A DNA stretch of 64,000 bases from CADCVW01 sp964251385 (GTDB lineage Bacteria > Pseudomonadota > Alphaproteobacteria > Sphingomonadales > Sphingomonadaceae): contig CAXUJK010000001.1 in the NCBI GenBank assembly GCA_964251385.1, positions 744,001-808,000 on the forward strand. Direction: 5' to 3'. Each line of letters starts with the position of its first letter. The stretch's first letter is position 1. A program made the position numbers and the translations under genes. The notes below the pieces were generated by a model that made no database searches, was not told where the DNA came from, and saw only the letters and a list, made by a program, of their open reading frames with translations. Below are positions 17,050 through 25,799 of this stretch, one piece after another.

Positions 17050-17997
17050 CTAAACAGTAATGTATGCGTCCGCGTCGATCGCGCCCGTCTCGGGCCGCCC
17101 CAGGCCGTAATCGCCTTCGATGGTGGTGCGCAGCATCCAACGTTCCTCGTCCGCGGGGCTGCCCGTGGAACTGTGCAGCACGCGCCAATTGTCCCACAGC
17201 ACCATGTCGCCCAGCCGCCAGTCGTGCATGTACACGTCCGCGCCGTCGACCATGTGGCGCGCGACCTCCTCGAGCAGCGCGTCGCCGTCGGCGTCCATCA
17301 TCCCCGCGATCCCGACCGCGAACCACGGCGACAGGTTGAGCATCTTCCGGCCCGTCTCCCGCTGCGCATAGACGAGCGGGTGGACGACGCGCGGAAAGTC
17401 GCCCAGCCGGTTTTGGATGCTGACGATGCCGGGCGTGAAGCGCTCCACGGTCACGTCCGCGATACGGCCGAAACGCTGGTTGGCGGGATCGAGATCGTAT
17501 TTGTAGACGACCTCCAGCCCCTCGATCCGCGCCTTCAGCCGGTCGGGCAGCGCGGCGTACGCGCCGATCTTGTCGATGAAGCCGGTCTGGCCAAGCCGGC
17601 CGGGCAGGCGCACGGGCCGCAGCACGCCGCCGCGGTTGATGCGATCGACGTAGACGAGGTCGGAATGCCAGGGCAGCCACGACCCGCGCAGCTCGCCGTC
17701 GACCCGCATCAGCCAGCCGTCCTCCGGCCGGTAGTGCACCGTCATCAGTTCGGGATGCTCCGAACGCGTCTCGCGCGTCGGGTGCGCGATCAGCCGGCCG
17801 AAGCAGCGGCTGAGCTCGATCTGCGCGTCCTCGCCCTCGAACCCGCGAAACACCACAACGCCGCGGTCGATCCACAGCGCGCGCAGCCGCTCGCGCACGT
17901 CGTCGTCGGCGAGCGCCTCGCGCGTCAGGCCGGTCACCACCGCGCCGAAGGACCGGTTTTCGGCCAAGTCGGTTACGTCGAAGCTTGGGTCAGGCAT
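17050..17997 (-). CDS. TauD/TfdA family Fe(II)/2-oxoglutarate dioxygenase
   Basis: 315 residues. Iron ligands are visible in WLPWHSDLVYV (HxD) and in LWDNWRVLHSSTG (distal His); RWMLRTTIEGDYG probably supplies the 2-oxoglutarate Arg. The stretch LIAHPTRETRSEHPE is typical of the TfdA/TauD family. It is the last gene of the long minus-strand run starting at npdG, and its start overlaps the aldolase stop region by 8 bp, so it is translationally coupled to the HpcH aldolase. An oxygenase at the end of a meta-cleavage lower pathway is unusual; its substrate is unknown. Confidence 0.87.
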   Translation of the reverse strand: MPDPSFDVTDLAENRSFGAVVTGLTREALADDDVRERLRALWIDRGVVVFRGFEGEDAQIELSRCFGRLIAHPTRETRSEHPELMTVHYRPEDGWLMRVDGELRGSWLPWHSDLVYVDRINRGGVLRPVRLPGRLGQTGFIDKIGAYAALPDRLKARIEGLEVVYKYDLDPANQRFGRIADVTVERFTPGIVSIQNRLGDFPRVVHPLVYAQRETGRKMLNLSPWFAVGIAGMMDADGDALLEEVARHMVDGADVYMHDWRLGDMVLWDNWRVLHSSTGSPADEERWMLRTTIEGDYGLGRPETGAIDADAYITV

Positions 17998-18766
17998 GTC
18001 CGTCTCCCCCGATCCCGCGATGGTCGCGGACCACCCGCCCCGCCAGATCGCGCAACAGCATCAGTTCCATGGGAGCGATCAGCAGGTCGGCCTCGTCGTA
18101 GCCAAGCCCGGTCGGCGCGAGCATCCGCTTGCCCGCAGCACGCGTCGCATCGAGGCACCGACGCCACGCCGCGTCCATGCGCCCGCGCTCGGTGTTGAAG
18201 TCCAGCCCCATGTCCGCGGACAGGTCGCCCGGTCCGAAGAGGACCGTGTCGATCCCGTCCATCGCCAGAATTTCATGGATGTTTTCGACGGCGCGTGCGG
18301 ACTCAATGATCGGGATCACCACAACTTCCGCGTCCGCCGTCCCCGTCCGCTCCCGCCAGCTGTCGAGCGACCAACCGCCGCCATGGCAGGCGGGGCACAT
18401 GCCGCGGCTCCCTCGCGGGGCGTAGCGGCTGGCGCGTACGGCGCTCTCCGCACCGGTTGCATCGTTCACGTGCGGCACGACCACGCCGTGCGCGCCGACG
18501 TCGAGCATCGACTGGATCTGCAGCGCCGTGTTCTCCGCGATCCGCACCAGCGGGACGATGCCGCCGGCCTCCGCCGCACGGACGTGGTTCTCGACCTCGA
18601 TGCGGCCGAGCCGGCCATGTTCGGCGTCGAGCACGACGAAGTCGAACCCGGCGGCCGCGACGATGTCCGTCGTGGCCGGGTCGATGGACGAGATGAAGAT
18701 GCCCAACGGCCGCGCCCCGCCCGTTGCTACGCCGGCTAGCGCGCTCCTGGCTCGAACGAACTTCAA
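17990..18766 (-). CDS. HpcH/HpaI family class II aldolase
   Basis: About 258 residues with a metal-dependent aldolase TIM barrel. Visible are FVVLDAEHGRLGRIEVENHV, VGAHGVVVPHVNDATGAESA, VVVIPIIESARAVENI and the metal-site region LFGPGDLSADMGLDF. HpaI-type enzymes split 4-hydroxy-2-oxoacids to pyruvate and an aldehyde. The only good start is a TTG at 18766, which forms a TTGA overlap with the preceding stop; no ATG or GTG is suitably placed. Encoding two different pyruvate-yielding aldolases (with the gene at 19990) in one operon is notable. Confidence 0.82.
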   Translation of the reverse strand: MKFVRARSALAGVATGGARPLGIFISSIDPATTDIVAAAGFDFVVLDAEHGRLGRIEVENHVRAAEAGGIVPLVRIAENTALQIQSMLDVGAHGVVVPHVNDATGAESAVRASRYAPRGSRGMCPACHGGGWSLDSWRERTGTADAEVVVIPIIESARAVENIHEILAMDGIDTVLFGPGDLSADMGLDFNTERGRMDAAWRRCLDATRAAGKRMLAPTGLGYDEADLLIAPMELMLLRDLAGRVVRDHRGIGGDGHA

Positions 18767-19989
18767 GCCGGACCGGTCAGCGCATCGTACGTCAGCCTCT
18801 GGTAGACGGGCAGCGCCTCGCGGCCCGCCATTCCGCGACCGGACGCGATCGTCGCACCGATGTCGGGGTTCAGCGGCATGAGGTGCTGGACCATGTAGAC
18901 CATCACGATCTGCTCGGCCGGATCGGCCTGCCACCAGGTTCCAAACGCACCCGGCCACGTGAACGAGCCCGTCCGGCCGCATCCGAGCAGGTTCTTTTCA
19001 GGCACGTCGACGAGACCGAGACCGAGCCCGAAGCCCATGCCGGCCCATGTCGGCGCGCCGATGAAGGGGATGCGCCTCTGCTCGGACGTCAGCCGGTCGG
19101 TGCGCATGTCGCGAACGGTTTCGGGACGCAGCAGCCGGACTCCGTCCACTTCGCCGTCACCCAGCAGCAGCCGCGCGAAGGCCAGATAATCGTCGGCGGT
19201 CGAGATCAGCCCCACGCCGCCGGACGCGAAGGCGCCGGGCGTGTCGAACCCGGGCAAATCGACGGCGATCGGCTCCCCTGTTCCCTCCTCATGGCGGTAC
19301 ATCGTCGCCAACCGGTCCTCCTTTTCAGGACGCACTCCGAACGCGGTGTCGCGCATTCCCAGCGGCGCGAAAATCCGGCGCTCGAGCACGTCGGCAAGCG
19401 GCTCACCGTCGATGCGGGCGATCAGGAAGCCGAGCACGTCGGTGGCATGACCGTAATGCATCCGCTCGCCCGGCTGGTAGCTCAAGGGAAGCGTGCCGAG
19501 CGCGGCCAGCCATTCGTCGGGCGTCTTGTCGGTGCCGAAGCCGTCGCCGAGCAGGTCGCGGCAGGCCTCGGCGATCGCACCTTCCGAGAACATGGCGTAG
19601 GCGATCCCCGCTTTATGGGTCAAAAGGTCCTCGACCGTGATGTCGCGGTCGGCGGGCACGACATCCGTCAGCGCGCCGTCGGCGCGGCGGAGCACCTGCA
19701 TGTCCGCAAGCTCCGGCATCCATCGCGTGATCGGGTCGTCCAGCGCGAGCCTGCCCTCGTCGACGAGCATCATAGCCGCCGCCGACACGATCGGCTTGGT
19801 CATCGATGCGATGCGGAACAGCGTGTCGCGGCGCACGGGACTCGCAGTCGCGATGTCCCGGCACCCGAGCGCGAGCGCCTGCACGATCTCGCCCTGGTGC
19901 CAGGTCAGCGCGACGACGCCGGACAGCTCGCCGCGCGCGATGAAGGGGGTTAGCGCGCCCGGCACCGCATCGAGGCCGGCAACGCTCAT
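18763..19989 (-). CDS. Beta-lactamase-fold serine hydrolase (esterase family VIII type)
   Basis: 408 residues with a class C beta-lactamase/penicillin-binding fold. The catalytic SxxK is SMTK in RIASMTKPIVSAAAMM, and the second-motif Tyr lies in MHYGHATDVLGFLIARI, a pattern typical of family VIII carboxylesterases rather than true beta-lactamases. No signal peptide is visible, so it is probably cytoplasmic, which argues for hydrolysis of a metabolic ester or lactone. It begins directly after the aldolase gene (no gap) and overlaps the HpcH gene (TTGA). Confidence 0.85.
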   Translation of the reverse strand: MSVAGLDAVPGALTPFIARGELSGVVALTWHQGEIVQALALGCRDIATASPVRRDTLFRIASMTKPIVSAAAMMLVDEGRLALDDPITRWMPELADMQVLRRADGALTDVVPADRDITVEDLLTHKAGIAYAMFSEGAIAEACRDLLGDGFGTDKTPDEWLAALGTLPLSYQPGERMHYGHATDVLGFLIARIDGEPLADVLERRIFAPLGMRDTAFGVRPEKEDRLATMYRHEEGTGEPIAVDLPGFDTPGAFASGGVGLISTADDYLAFARLLLGDGEVDGVRLLRPETVRDMRTDRLTSEQRRIPFIGAPTWAGMGFGLGLGLVDVPEKNLLGCGRTGSFTWPGAFGTWWQADPAEQIVMVYMVQHLMPLNPDIGATIASGRGMAGREALPVYQRLTYDALTGPA

Positions 19990-21024
19990 CTATGCGGCTT
20001 CTCTCGCGCGCACCATGTCCAGCGCGACGTCGACGATCATGTCCTCCTGCCCGCCGACCATTTTTCGCGCGCCCAGCTCGATCAGGATCGTGCGCGTGTC
20101 GAGGCCGTAGGTTTCCGCCGCCTTTTCGGCGTGGCGCAGGAACGAGGAGTAGACCCCCGCATAGCCCAGGCTGAGCGTCTCGCGGTCGACGCGCACCGGC
20201 CGGTCCTGCAGGGGCCGCACCAAGTCCTCGGCCGCGTCCATCAGCGCGATGACGTCGCAGCCGTGGTCCCAGCCCTTGCGGTCGACGGCGGCGACGAACA
20301 CCTCCAGCGGCGCGTTCCCCGCGCCCGCGCCCATCCCGGCAAGGCTCGCGTCGATCCGGACCGCGCCTTCCTGCGCGGCGACGATCGAGTTGGCGACGCC
20401 GAGCGACAGGTTGTGATGCGCGTGCATTCCGCGCTGCGTTTCGGGTTTGAGCACCCGGTCGTAGGCGCGCAACCGGTCGCGCACCCCGTCCATATCGAGC
20501 GCGCCGCCCGAGTCGGTGACGTAGACGCAGTGCGCGCCGTAACTTTCCATCAGCGCTGCCTGTCCGGCCAGCGCGTCGGCGTCGATCATGTGGCTCATCA
20601 TGAGGAAACCCGACACGTCCATGCCCAGATCGCGCGCGATGCCGATATGCTGCTTCGACACGTCCGCCTCGGTGCAATGCGTCGCGACGCGGACCGAGCG
20701 CACGCCGATGTCGTACGCGCGCCGCAGGTCCTCGACCGTGCCGACGCCGGGCAGGATCAGCGTGGTCAGCACCGACCGGGTCAGCACGTCGGCCGCCGCC
20801 TCCAGCCATTCCCAGTCGGTATGCGCGCCGAACCCGTAATTGAAGCTCGCGCCCGACAGGCCGTCGCCGTGCGCGACCTCGATCGCGTCGACGCCCGCCG
20901 CGTCGAGCGCGGCGGCGATGGCGCGGACGTGATCGATCCCGTAATTGTGCCGAACCGCGTGCATGCCGTCGCGCAGCGTGACGTCCTGGATGTAGATCTT
21001 GTCGCCGGCGACGTCGAAGCTCAT
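19990..21024 (-). CDS. mhpE: 4-hydroxy-2-oxovalerate aldolase
   Basis: 344 residues, the length of MhpE/DmpG. The DRE-TIM barrel shows IYIQDVTLRDGMHAVRHNY (catalytic Arg-Asp), ATHCTEADVSKQHIGIARD, SHMIDADALAGQAALMESYG, VYVTDSGGAL and the metal-binding MHAHHNLSLGVANSI. It cleaves 4-hydroxy-2-oxovalerate to pyruvate and acetaldehyde, which is channelled to its partner dehydrogenase. ATG 21024 overlaps the stop of that gene (ATGA), as in most dmpFG/mhpFE pairs. The rest of the mhp-like pathway lies about 30 kb away at 51720-56148. Confidence 0.93.
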   Translation of the reverse strand: MSFDVAGDKIYIQDVTLRDGMHAVRHNYGIDHVRAIAAALDAAGVDAIEVAHGDGLSGASFNYGFGAHTDWEWLEAAADVLTRSVLTTLILPGVGTVEDLRRAYDIGVRSVRVATHCTEADVSKQHIGIARDLGMDVSGFLMMSHMIDADALAGQAALMESYGAHCVYVTDSGGALDMDGVRDRLRAYDRVLKPETQRGMHAHHNLSLGVANSIVAAQEGAVRIDASLAGMGAGAGNAPLEVFVAAVDRKGWDHGCDVIALMDAAEDLVRPLQDRPVRVDRETLSLGYAGVYSSFLRHAEKAAETYGLDTRTILIELGARKMVGGQEDMIVDVALDMVRAREAA

Positions 21025-21965
21025 GCCGCGATCCTCCGGGCCATGATCTTTTCGGCGAGCAGCTCGCCCGTCGCCTTGGCCGCGGCGGTCATGATGTCGA
21101 GGTTTCCGGAGTAGCTGGGCAGGTAATCGCCCGCCCCCTCGACCTCGAGAAAGACCGAGGTCTTCAGCCCGGTGAACTCGCCGCGACCCGGAATGTTGAG
21201 GCGGTTGTTGTCGCCGTAGCGTTCGAATTGCACTTCCTGCTTCAACCGGTAGCCGGGCACGTAGCGCTGCACCTTTGCCACCATCGCGGCGACCGCCGCG
21301 CGGATCGCGTCCTCGTCCGCGCCTTCGGACAAGGTAAAAACGGTGTCGCGCATGATCATGGGCGGTTCGGCCGGGTTCAGGATGATGATCGCCTTGCCCT
21401 GCGCAGCGCCGCCGACCTCCTCGATCGCGCGCGCGGTGGTGCGCGTGAACTCGTCGATATTGGCGCGCGTGCCGGGGCCGGCCGAGCGCGACGACACGGA
21501 CGCGACGATCTCCGCGTAGTGGACGGTCGCGACGCTGCTGACTGCGGCCACGATCGGGATCGTCGCCTGCCCGCCGCACGTCACCATGTTGACGTTGGGC
21601 TGGTCGAGATGCGCCTCCATGTTGACGGGCGGGATCGTGAACGGGCCGATCGCGGCGGGCGTCAGATCGACGATCTGCTTGCCGTCGGCCCGCAATGCCG
21701 CGTCGTGCACCTTGTGCGCATAGGCCGAGGTTGCGTCGAAGACGATGCCGATGTCCGGATATTCAGGCATGGCTTTCAGCCCGTCGATGCCCTCGTGCGT
21801 GGTCGCGACGCCGCGTGCGCGCGCCAAAGCAAGGCCTTCGGACGCTTCGTCGATGCCGACGACCGCGACGAGCTCCATGTTTTGGGGGAACTTGACCATC
21901 TTCATCATGAGGTCGGTGCCGATATTGCCCGACCCGATGATCGCCGCCTTCACTTTGTCTGACAT
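21021..21965 (-). CDS. mhpF: Acetaldehyde dehydrogenase (acylating)
   Basis: 314 residues. The NAD-binding motif is AAIIGSGNIGTDLMMKM and the catalytic Cys is in NMVTCGGQATIPIVAAV. ASVSSRSAGPGTRANIDEFT and KAIIILNPAEPPMIMRDTVF are signatures of the MhpF/DmpF group. It oxidises acetaldehyde from the aldolase to acetyl-CoA. It overlaps mhpE by ATGA. Upstream, 109 bp separate it from a GST gene of the F420 block; this gap could hold its own promoter, but I saw no convincing one. Confidence 0.93.
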   Translation of the reverse strand: MSDKVKAAIIGSGNIGTDLMMKMVKFPQNMELVAVVGIDEASEGLALARARGVATTHEGIDGLKAMPEYPDIGIVFDATSAYAHKVHDAALRADGKQIVDLTPAAIGPFTIPPVNMEAHLDQPNVNMVTCGGQATIPIVAAVSSVATVHYAEIVASVSSRSAGPGTRANIDEFTRTTARAIEEVGGAAQGKAIIILNPAEPPMIMRDTVFTLSEGADEDAIRAAVAAMVAKVQRYVPGYRLKQEVQFERYGDNNRLNIPGRGEFTGLKTSVFLEVEGAGDYLPSYSGNLDIMTAAAKATGELLAEKIMARRIAA

Positions 21966-22074
21966 GCAAGCTCCACGCGAAATCGTCGCACTTGCGATGA
22001 AGGCCCCAGACAGGGCTGTCGACGCTTAAGGGTTTCGCAATCTGAGCAATGTCGGCGCAAGCGGAGCAGCGATG

Positions 22075-22788
22075 TCAGGCGTCGACCGCGTGGTCGCCGA
22101 ACAGGATGCGCCGTGCCGCGTCGTCGAGCGTCGATCGGTTCTGCGTCACCGGCCCGCCCGCGACCTCGCCCATGATCTGGTAAGCGCGGGCAAACGCCGG
22201 ACGCGCGCGGATCGCGGCGTACCAGCGTGCCACGTTGGACAGCCCGTCGAGGCCGAGCTGTCCCCGGCGGTCGTGCGAGAACAGCCAGGGCGCGCAGGCC
22301 ATGTCGGCGATCGAATAGTCGCCGACGAGGTAGTCCCAGTCGGCCAGCGCGCGATCCAGCACACCGAGCAGCCGGACGTGTTCCGCGTCGAAGCGCGAGA
22401 TGGCGTAATCGACTTCGCGCGGTGCGTAGTTGCGGAAGTGGACGCGCTGCCCGCCGGTGGGTCCGAGGCCGCCGACCTGCCAGAACAGCCACTGGAGCGT
22501 GCGCGCGCGGGTAACCGGATTGGGCGACAGGAATTCCCCGCATTTGTCGGCGAGATAGTGCAGGATCGCGCCCGACTCGAACAGGCTCAGCGGCTCGCTC
22601 CCGAACGCCGGATCATGATCGACGATCGCGGGGAGCCGGTTGTTCGGAGACACCGCGGTGAACGCCTCGCCGTACTGCTCGCCCTTGGTGACGTCGGTCA
22701 CGACCAGGCGATACGCGAGCCCGGTCTCCTCCAGGAAGAGCAGGACCTTCTGAACGTTGGGCGACATGTAGTAGTACAGATCGATCAT
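22075..22788 (-). CDS. Glutathione S-transferase, YfcG/Ure2p-like
   Basis: 237 residues. The thioredoxin-like domain MIDLYYYMSPNVQKVLLFLE continues to LFESGAILHYLADKCGEFL. The helical domain shows WLFWQVGGLGPTGGQRVHF and YSIADMACAPWL. The ATG overlaps the cofC stop (ATGA at 22785-22788), so it belongs to the F420 biosynthesis operon. It is one of two GSTs wired into that operon. An N-terminal catalytic Ser or Cys is not evident; Asn in SPN is the usual contact of this subgroup. Substrate unknown; addition, dehalogenation, thiolysis or disulfide reduction are all possible. Confidence 0.87.
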   Translation of the reverse strand: MIDLYYYMSPNVQKVLLFLEETGLAYRLVVTDVTKGEQYGEAFTAVSPNNRLPAIVDHDPAFGSEPLSLFESGAILHYLADKCGEFLSPNPVTRARTLQWLFWQVGGLGPTGGQRVHFRNYAPREVDYAISRFDAEHVRLLGVLDRALADWDYLVGDYSIADMACAPWLFSHDRRGQLGLDGLSNVARWYAAIRARPAFARAYQIMGEVAGGPVTQNRSTLDDAARRILFGDHAVDA

Positions 22789-23390
22789 CGCTTCGGCCTT
22801 TCATCATGTCCGTCGCATGCGAGCGCGAGCTCGCGGAGAAAGCCCGATGCCAGCACTTCCGACACGTCGTCCGGCGTGTCGCAGTCGGCGGCCAGCCCGC
22901 GGCGATGGACGACGGCGTGGCCGGGGCGAAGACGGGCGCGGTGACCGTCGAAGCTGGCCGGGCCGAACCGCCATGCGAACGGGGCACCGTCGCCCAAGGC
23001 GACCGCGTTGGTGCCGATGCCGTAGCGGTCCGGCGCGATCGCCTGGCCGCTCGCCTCCGCCGCCGTGAGCAAGGCATCGACGTCGCCTGTTTCGAGGAAC
23101 GGGAGGTCCGCGTGGATGACGACGAAGGGGGCGGGACCGATCGCGATGCGGGCGCGCGCGACCTCTTCGTTCAGGCCCCGGCCTTCGTCGCGGATCGCGA
23201 CTGTGCCGGGCAGCGCATCGGGCGACAGCACGCGGACGACCGCGATCCGCGAACATGCGCGCAACCGGCCGAGCACGTGCTCCAGCATGGTGGCGGTCAA
23301 CGCGACGCGATCATCCGGGCTCAACACACCCGACAGCCGCGTCTTGCGCGCCGGTGCCGCCTTGATCGGCACGAGCGCGACCCAGTTCAC
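22785..23390 (-). CDS. cofC: 2-phospholactate/phosphoenolpyruvate guanylyltransferase (F420)
   Basis: 201 residues. Nucleotidyltransferase fold with VALVPIKAAPARKTRLSGVL at the amino end, DEGRGLNEEVARARIAIG, and the metal-binding region VIHADLPFLETGDVDALL. NAVALGDGAPFAWRFGPASF is the CofC/FbiD substrate-site region. The enzyme activates a three-carbon phosphoacid (2-phospholactate, phosphoenolpyruvate or 3-phosphoglycerate, depending on lineage) with GTP for CofD. Which acid is used here cannot be read by eye. It overlaps the GST downstream and cofD upstream by 4 bp each. Confidence 0.88.
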   Translation of the reverse strand: MNWVALVPIKAAPARKTRLSGVLSPDDRVALTATMLEHVLGRLRACSRIAVVRVLSPDALPGTVAIRDEGRGLNEEVARARIAIGPAPFVVIHADLPFLETGDVDALLTAAEASGQAIAPDRYGIGTNAVALGDGAPFAWRFGPASFDGHRARLRPGHAVVHRRGLAADCDTPDDVSEVLASGFLRELALACDGHDERPKR

Positions 23391-24316
23391 CGACGGACGG
23401 CCTCGGCGAGGTCGAGCGCCGCCTGCGCGACCCGGACCTTGTCGTCCATCTCAAGCATCAGCGTGTCGGTGGATGCGGTGGCGACGGGCAGGTCCTCAGC
23501 CTCGTCGGACCGGTCGACGAGGAGGCCGTCGATCAGTTCGGTATAATGGTCGGCAATCGTCCGGTTGGTCACCGCCAAGCCGAGTTCGCCCATCAGCTTG
23601 GCGGTGGGACCTTTCACCGCGCGTCCGCCGATGATCGGCGACACGGCGACAATCGGCGCGGTTGCCGCGTCGAGCGCGGCGCGAATGCCGGGAATGGCGA
23701 GGATGGGGTCGATGCTGAGATAGGGATTGGACGGAGCGATCAGGATCGCGCGCGTTGCGGGGTCGGTGATCGCCTCCGCGACGCCCGGCGCGGGGGCCGC
23801 GGCATCGGCGCCGACAAAATCGATGCCGCGCACGGCCGGCTCGCAACGTCGTTCGACGAAGTAGCGCTGGAAGGGCAGCACGCCCTCGTCGGTGCGCAGC
23901 TCGGTCTCGACCGGATCGTCGCTCATCGGCAGCACGTGCGCCGCGATGCCCCAGCTGCGCGCGAAACTATCCGTAACGGCCGACAGCGGGTGGCCTTTCG
24001 CAAGCGCCGCGCTGCGCAGGACGTGAAGCGCCAGGTCGCCGTCGCCCAGCCTGAACCAGTCGGGCCCGCCGAGCTCGGCCAATGCGGCCATGAAGCTCCA
24101 GCTTTCCCCCGCGCGGCCCCAGCCCTGCGCGCGGTCGGCCTTGCCCGCCAGCGTGTAGAGCAGCGTGTCGATGTCGGGCGAGACGTGGAGGCCCAGATGC
24201 CGGAAATCGTCGCCCGTGTTGACGACGGCGACGACCTCGCCCGGCGGCAGCAGCGTCGCCAGGCCGAGCACCAGCTTGGCCCCGCCGACGCCGCCCGTCA
24301 GCACGACGACGCTCAC
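23387..24316 (-). CDS. cofD: 2-phospholactate transferase (F420 biosynthesis)
   Basis: 309 residues, normal for CofD/FbiA. Starts VSVVVLTGGVGGAKLVLGLA, the diagnostic Gly-rich loop, then VVAVVNTGDDFRHLGLHVSP and DIDTLLYTLAG. Later come HVLPMSDDPVETEL and LIAPSNPYLSIDPILAIPG. It transfers the activated phosphoacid onto the deazaflavin Fo, giving F420-0 or its dehydro form. GTG 24316 overlaps the cofE stop (GTGA), and the protein starts directly at the first beta strand. The longer frame reads into cofE and was discarded. Confidence 0.93.
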   Translation of the reverse strand: MSVVVLTGGVGGAKLVLGLATLLPPGEVVAVVNTGDDFRHLGLHVSPDIDTLLYTLAGKADRAQGWGRAGESWSFMAALAELGGPDWFRLGDGDLALHVLRSAALAKGHPLSAVTDSFARSWGIAAHVLPMSDDPVETELRTDEGVLPFQRYFVERRCEPAVRGIDFVGADAAAPAPGVAEAITDPATRAILIAPSNPYLSIDPILAIPGIRAALDAATAPIVAVSPIIGGRAVKGPTAKLMGELGLAVTNRTIADHYTELIDGLLVDRSDEAEDLPVATASTDTLMLEMDDKVRVAQAALDLAEAVRR

Positions 24317-25065
24317 CGGAACAGATCCTGCTCGGGCGGCCGGACCAGCGCCGCCGCGGGCCGGGTGTCCCCGTGCCAATCGACGCCGCGCACCAAGGCC
24401 GCCGGCACGCCTTCGACCCCCTCGCCCATCATCAGACCGGCGGCGGTCGCGATCATGTCGGCGAGCGCAACCTCCGTCACTTCCAGCGATCGGCCGGCCC
24501 GGTCCGGCTCGCCGCGCCGGTCGACCAGCGACGGCAGTCCGTCCGCGCCAATGGCGACCCCGACTACGCCGTGCCGCCACGGCCGCCCGAAACTGTCGGA
24601 AATGATGACCGCAGGCGGCGGATCGTCGCTCCAGGCCGCGTCCGCCCGCAAAGCGCGTGCCGAAGCGTCGGCATCCTCCGGCAGGAGCAGCACGGTGCCT
24701 TCGCGCCCCGGTCCCAGGTTCGACTGGTCAATGCCGGCATTGGCCATGACGTGCCCCGTCCGGTGCCGGGTAATGAGCACGTTCGGCACCGCGCGCACGA
24801 CCGCAACGGACTCGCGCAGCACCAGCTCGACCAGCGCCGGATCCTTGAGCGCTTTTTGCGCCAGCGCGATCGCGCGGTCGCCCGGTTCGACCCCCGCAAG
24901 TTCGACGTAGCGCCCTTCCGCCTTGGACACGATCTTCTGCGTCACCACCAGCACGTCCCGCGGCGCGAACGGACGAAACGCCGCGGTCGCCGCCGCGAGC
25001 AGCCGCGCCAAATCCGCGCCCGGCTCGACCTCGGGCATGCCGTACACCGGCAATATCTGGATCAT
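24313..25065 (-). CDS. cofE: Coenzyme F420-0:L-glutamate ligase
   Basis: 250 residues. GTP-dependent ligase that builds the oligoglutamate tail. Family motifs: DVLVVTQKIVSKAEGRYVEL, VLITRHRTGHVMANAGIDQS, VIISDSFGRPWRHGVVGVAI. The length equals archaeal CofE; the carboxyl FMN-binding nitroreductase-like domain that mycobacterial FbiB carries is absent. The dehydro-F420-0 reduction done by that domain would therefore need another protein, or be unnecessary if 2-phospholactate or 3-phosphoglycerate is the precursor. Overlaps cofD by 4 bp and lies 10 bp below a GST gene. Confidence 0.93.
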   Translation of the reverse strand: MIQILPVYGMPEVEPGADLARLLAAATAAFRPFAPRDVLVVTQKIVSKAEGRYVELAGVEPGDRAIALAQKALKDPALVELVLRESVAVVRAVPNVLITRHRTGHVMANAGIDQSNLGPGREGTVLLLPEDADASARALRADAAWSDDPPPAVIISDSFGRPWRHGVVGVAIGADGLPSLVDRRGEPDRAGRSLEVTEVALADMIATAAGLMMGEGVEGVPAALVRGVDWHGDTRPAAALVRPPEQDLFR

Positions 25066-25075
25066 TGCGCCCCGA

Positions 25076-25795
25076 TTAGTTGGTGATCATGTTGCGCTGG
25101 ATATCCTCCCAGGGGAAAAGCGTCATGTGCTTGTCGTTCATCGGAAAGCCCGTCTTGAGCTCGGTCGCACGGCTGTAGGCGCGTCGGAGCGCCGGTCGCT
25201 CGGCCAGCAAGTCCCGCCAGCGCCGGATGTTGGGGAACGCGTCCATGCCTTCCTCCGGATCGAAATAGATGATCCACGGGTAGCAGGCCATGTCGGCGAT
25301 GCCGTACTCCTCGCCCGCGACGTAGATGTTCGCAGCCAGTTGCCGGTCGAGCACGCGCCAGTGGTCCGCCATCATGCGGAAATAACGGCTGCGTGCGTAG
25401 CTGTTGTCGAAGTCCGGCGCGATCAGCTTGGCGAAGGCGTGGAAATGCCATGCCTGCCCGCTGATCGGCCCCAGATTGCTCACCTGCCAGAACAGCCATT
25501 GCATCGCGGTGCGCCGGGCGCGCGGGTCCGCCGGGAGGAAGCGCCCGCTTTTCTCGGCGAGATAGGTCAGGATCGCGCCCGACTCGAACACGACGACCGG
25601 CTCGCCCCCGTCTTCGGGATCGAGGTCGCGGATGACGGGCACCTTGCCCGTCGGCGACCCGGCGAGGCGGGCGGGATCGTGCTGCTCGCCCTTGCTGATG
25701 TCGATCAGCCGGTGCTCGTATTCCAGCCCCATCTCCTCCATCGCGATAGCGACCTTGTAGACGTTGACGCTGGTGCAGAAGAAAAGCTCGATCAT
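25076..25795 (-). CDS. Glutathione S-transferase, YfcG/Ure2p-like
   Basis: 239 residues. The amino domain MIELFFCTSVNVYKVAIAME continues to VFESGAILTYLAEKSGRFL. The helical domain has WLFWQVSNLGPISGQAWHFH and EYGIADMACYPWIIYF. ATG 25795 lies 4 bp after the stop of the LLM-class oxidoreductase gene and the protein ends 10 bp before cofE, so it is firmly inside the F420 operon. Position 8 is Cys (FFCTSVN), a possible catalytic thiol in place of the Met or Thr of its paralogs. Substrate unknown. Confidence 0.88.
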   Translation of the reverse strand: MIELFFCTSVNVYKVAIAMEEMGLEYEHRLIDISKGEQHDPARLAGSPTGKVPVIRDLDPEDGGEPVVVFESGAILTYLAEKSGRFLPADPRARRTAMQWLFWQVSNLGPISGQAWHFHAFAKLIAPDFDNSYARSRYFRMMADHWRVLDRQLAANIYVAGEEYGIADMACYPWIIYFDPEEGMDAFPNIRRWRDLLAERPALRRAYSRATELKTGFPMNDKHMTLFPWEDIQRNMITN

Positions 25796-25799
25796 GGGA

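Noticed and set aside
18763..19989. True beta-lactamase (antibiotic resistance)
   Set aside because: No signal peptide, and the Tyr motif pattern fits family VIII esterases; position inside a catabolic operon argues against resistance.
22075..25795. Lignin beta-etherase (LigE/LigF) assignment for the GSTs
   Set aside because: The amino-terminal motifs are of the YfcG/Ure2p group rather than LigE or LigF; a beta-etherase role cannot be claimed.
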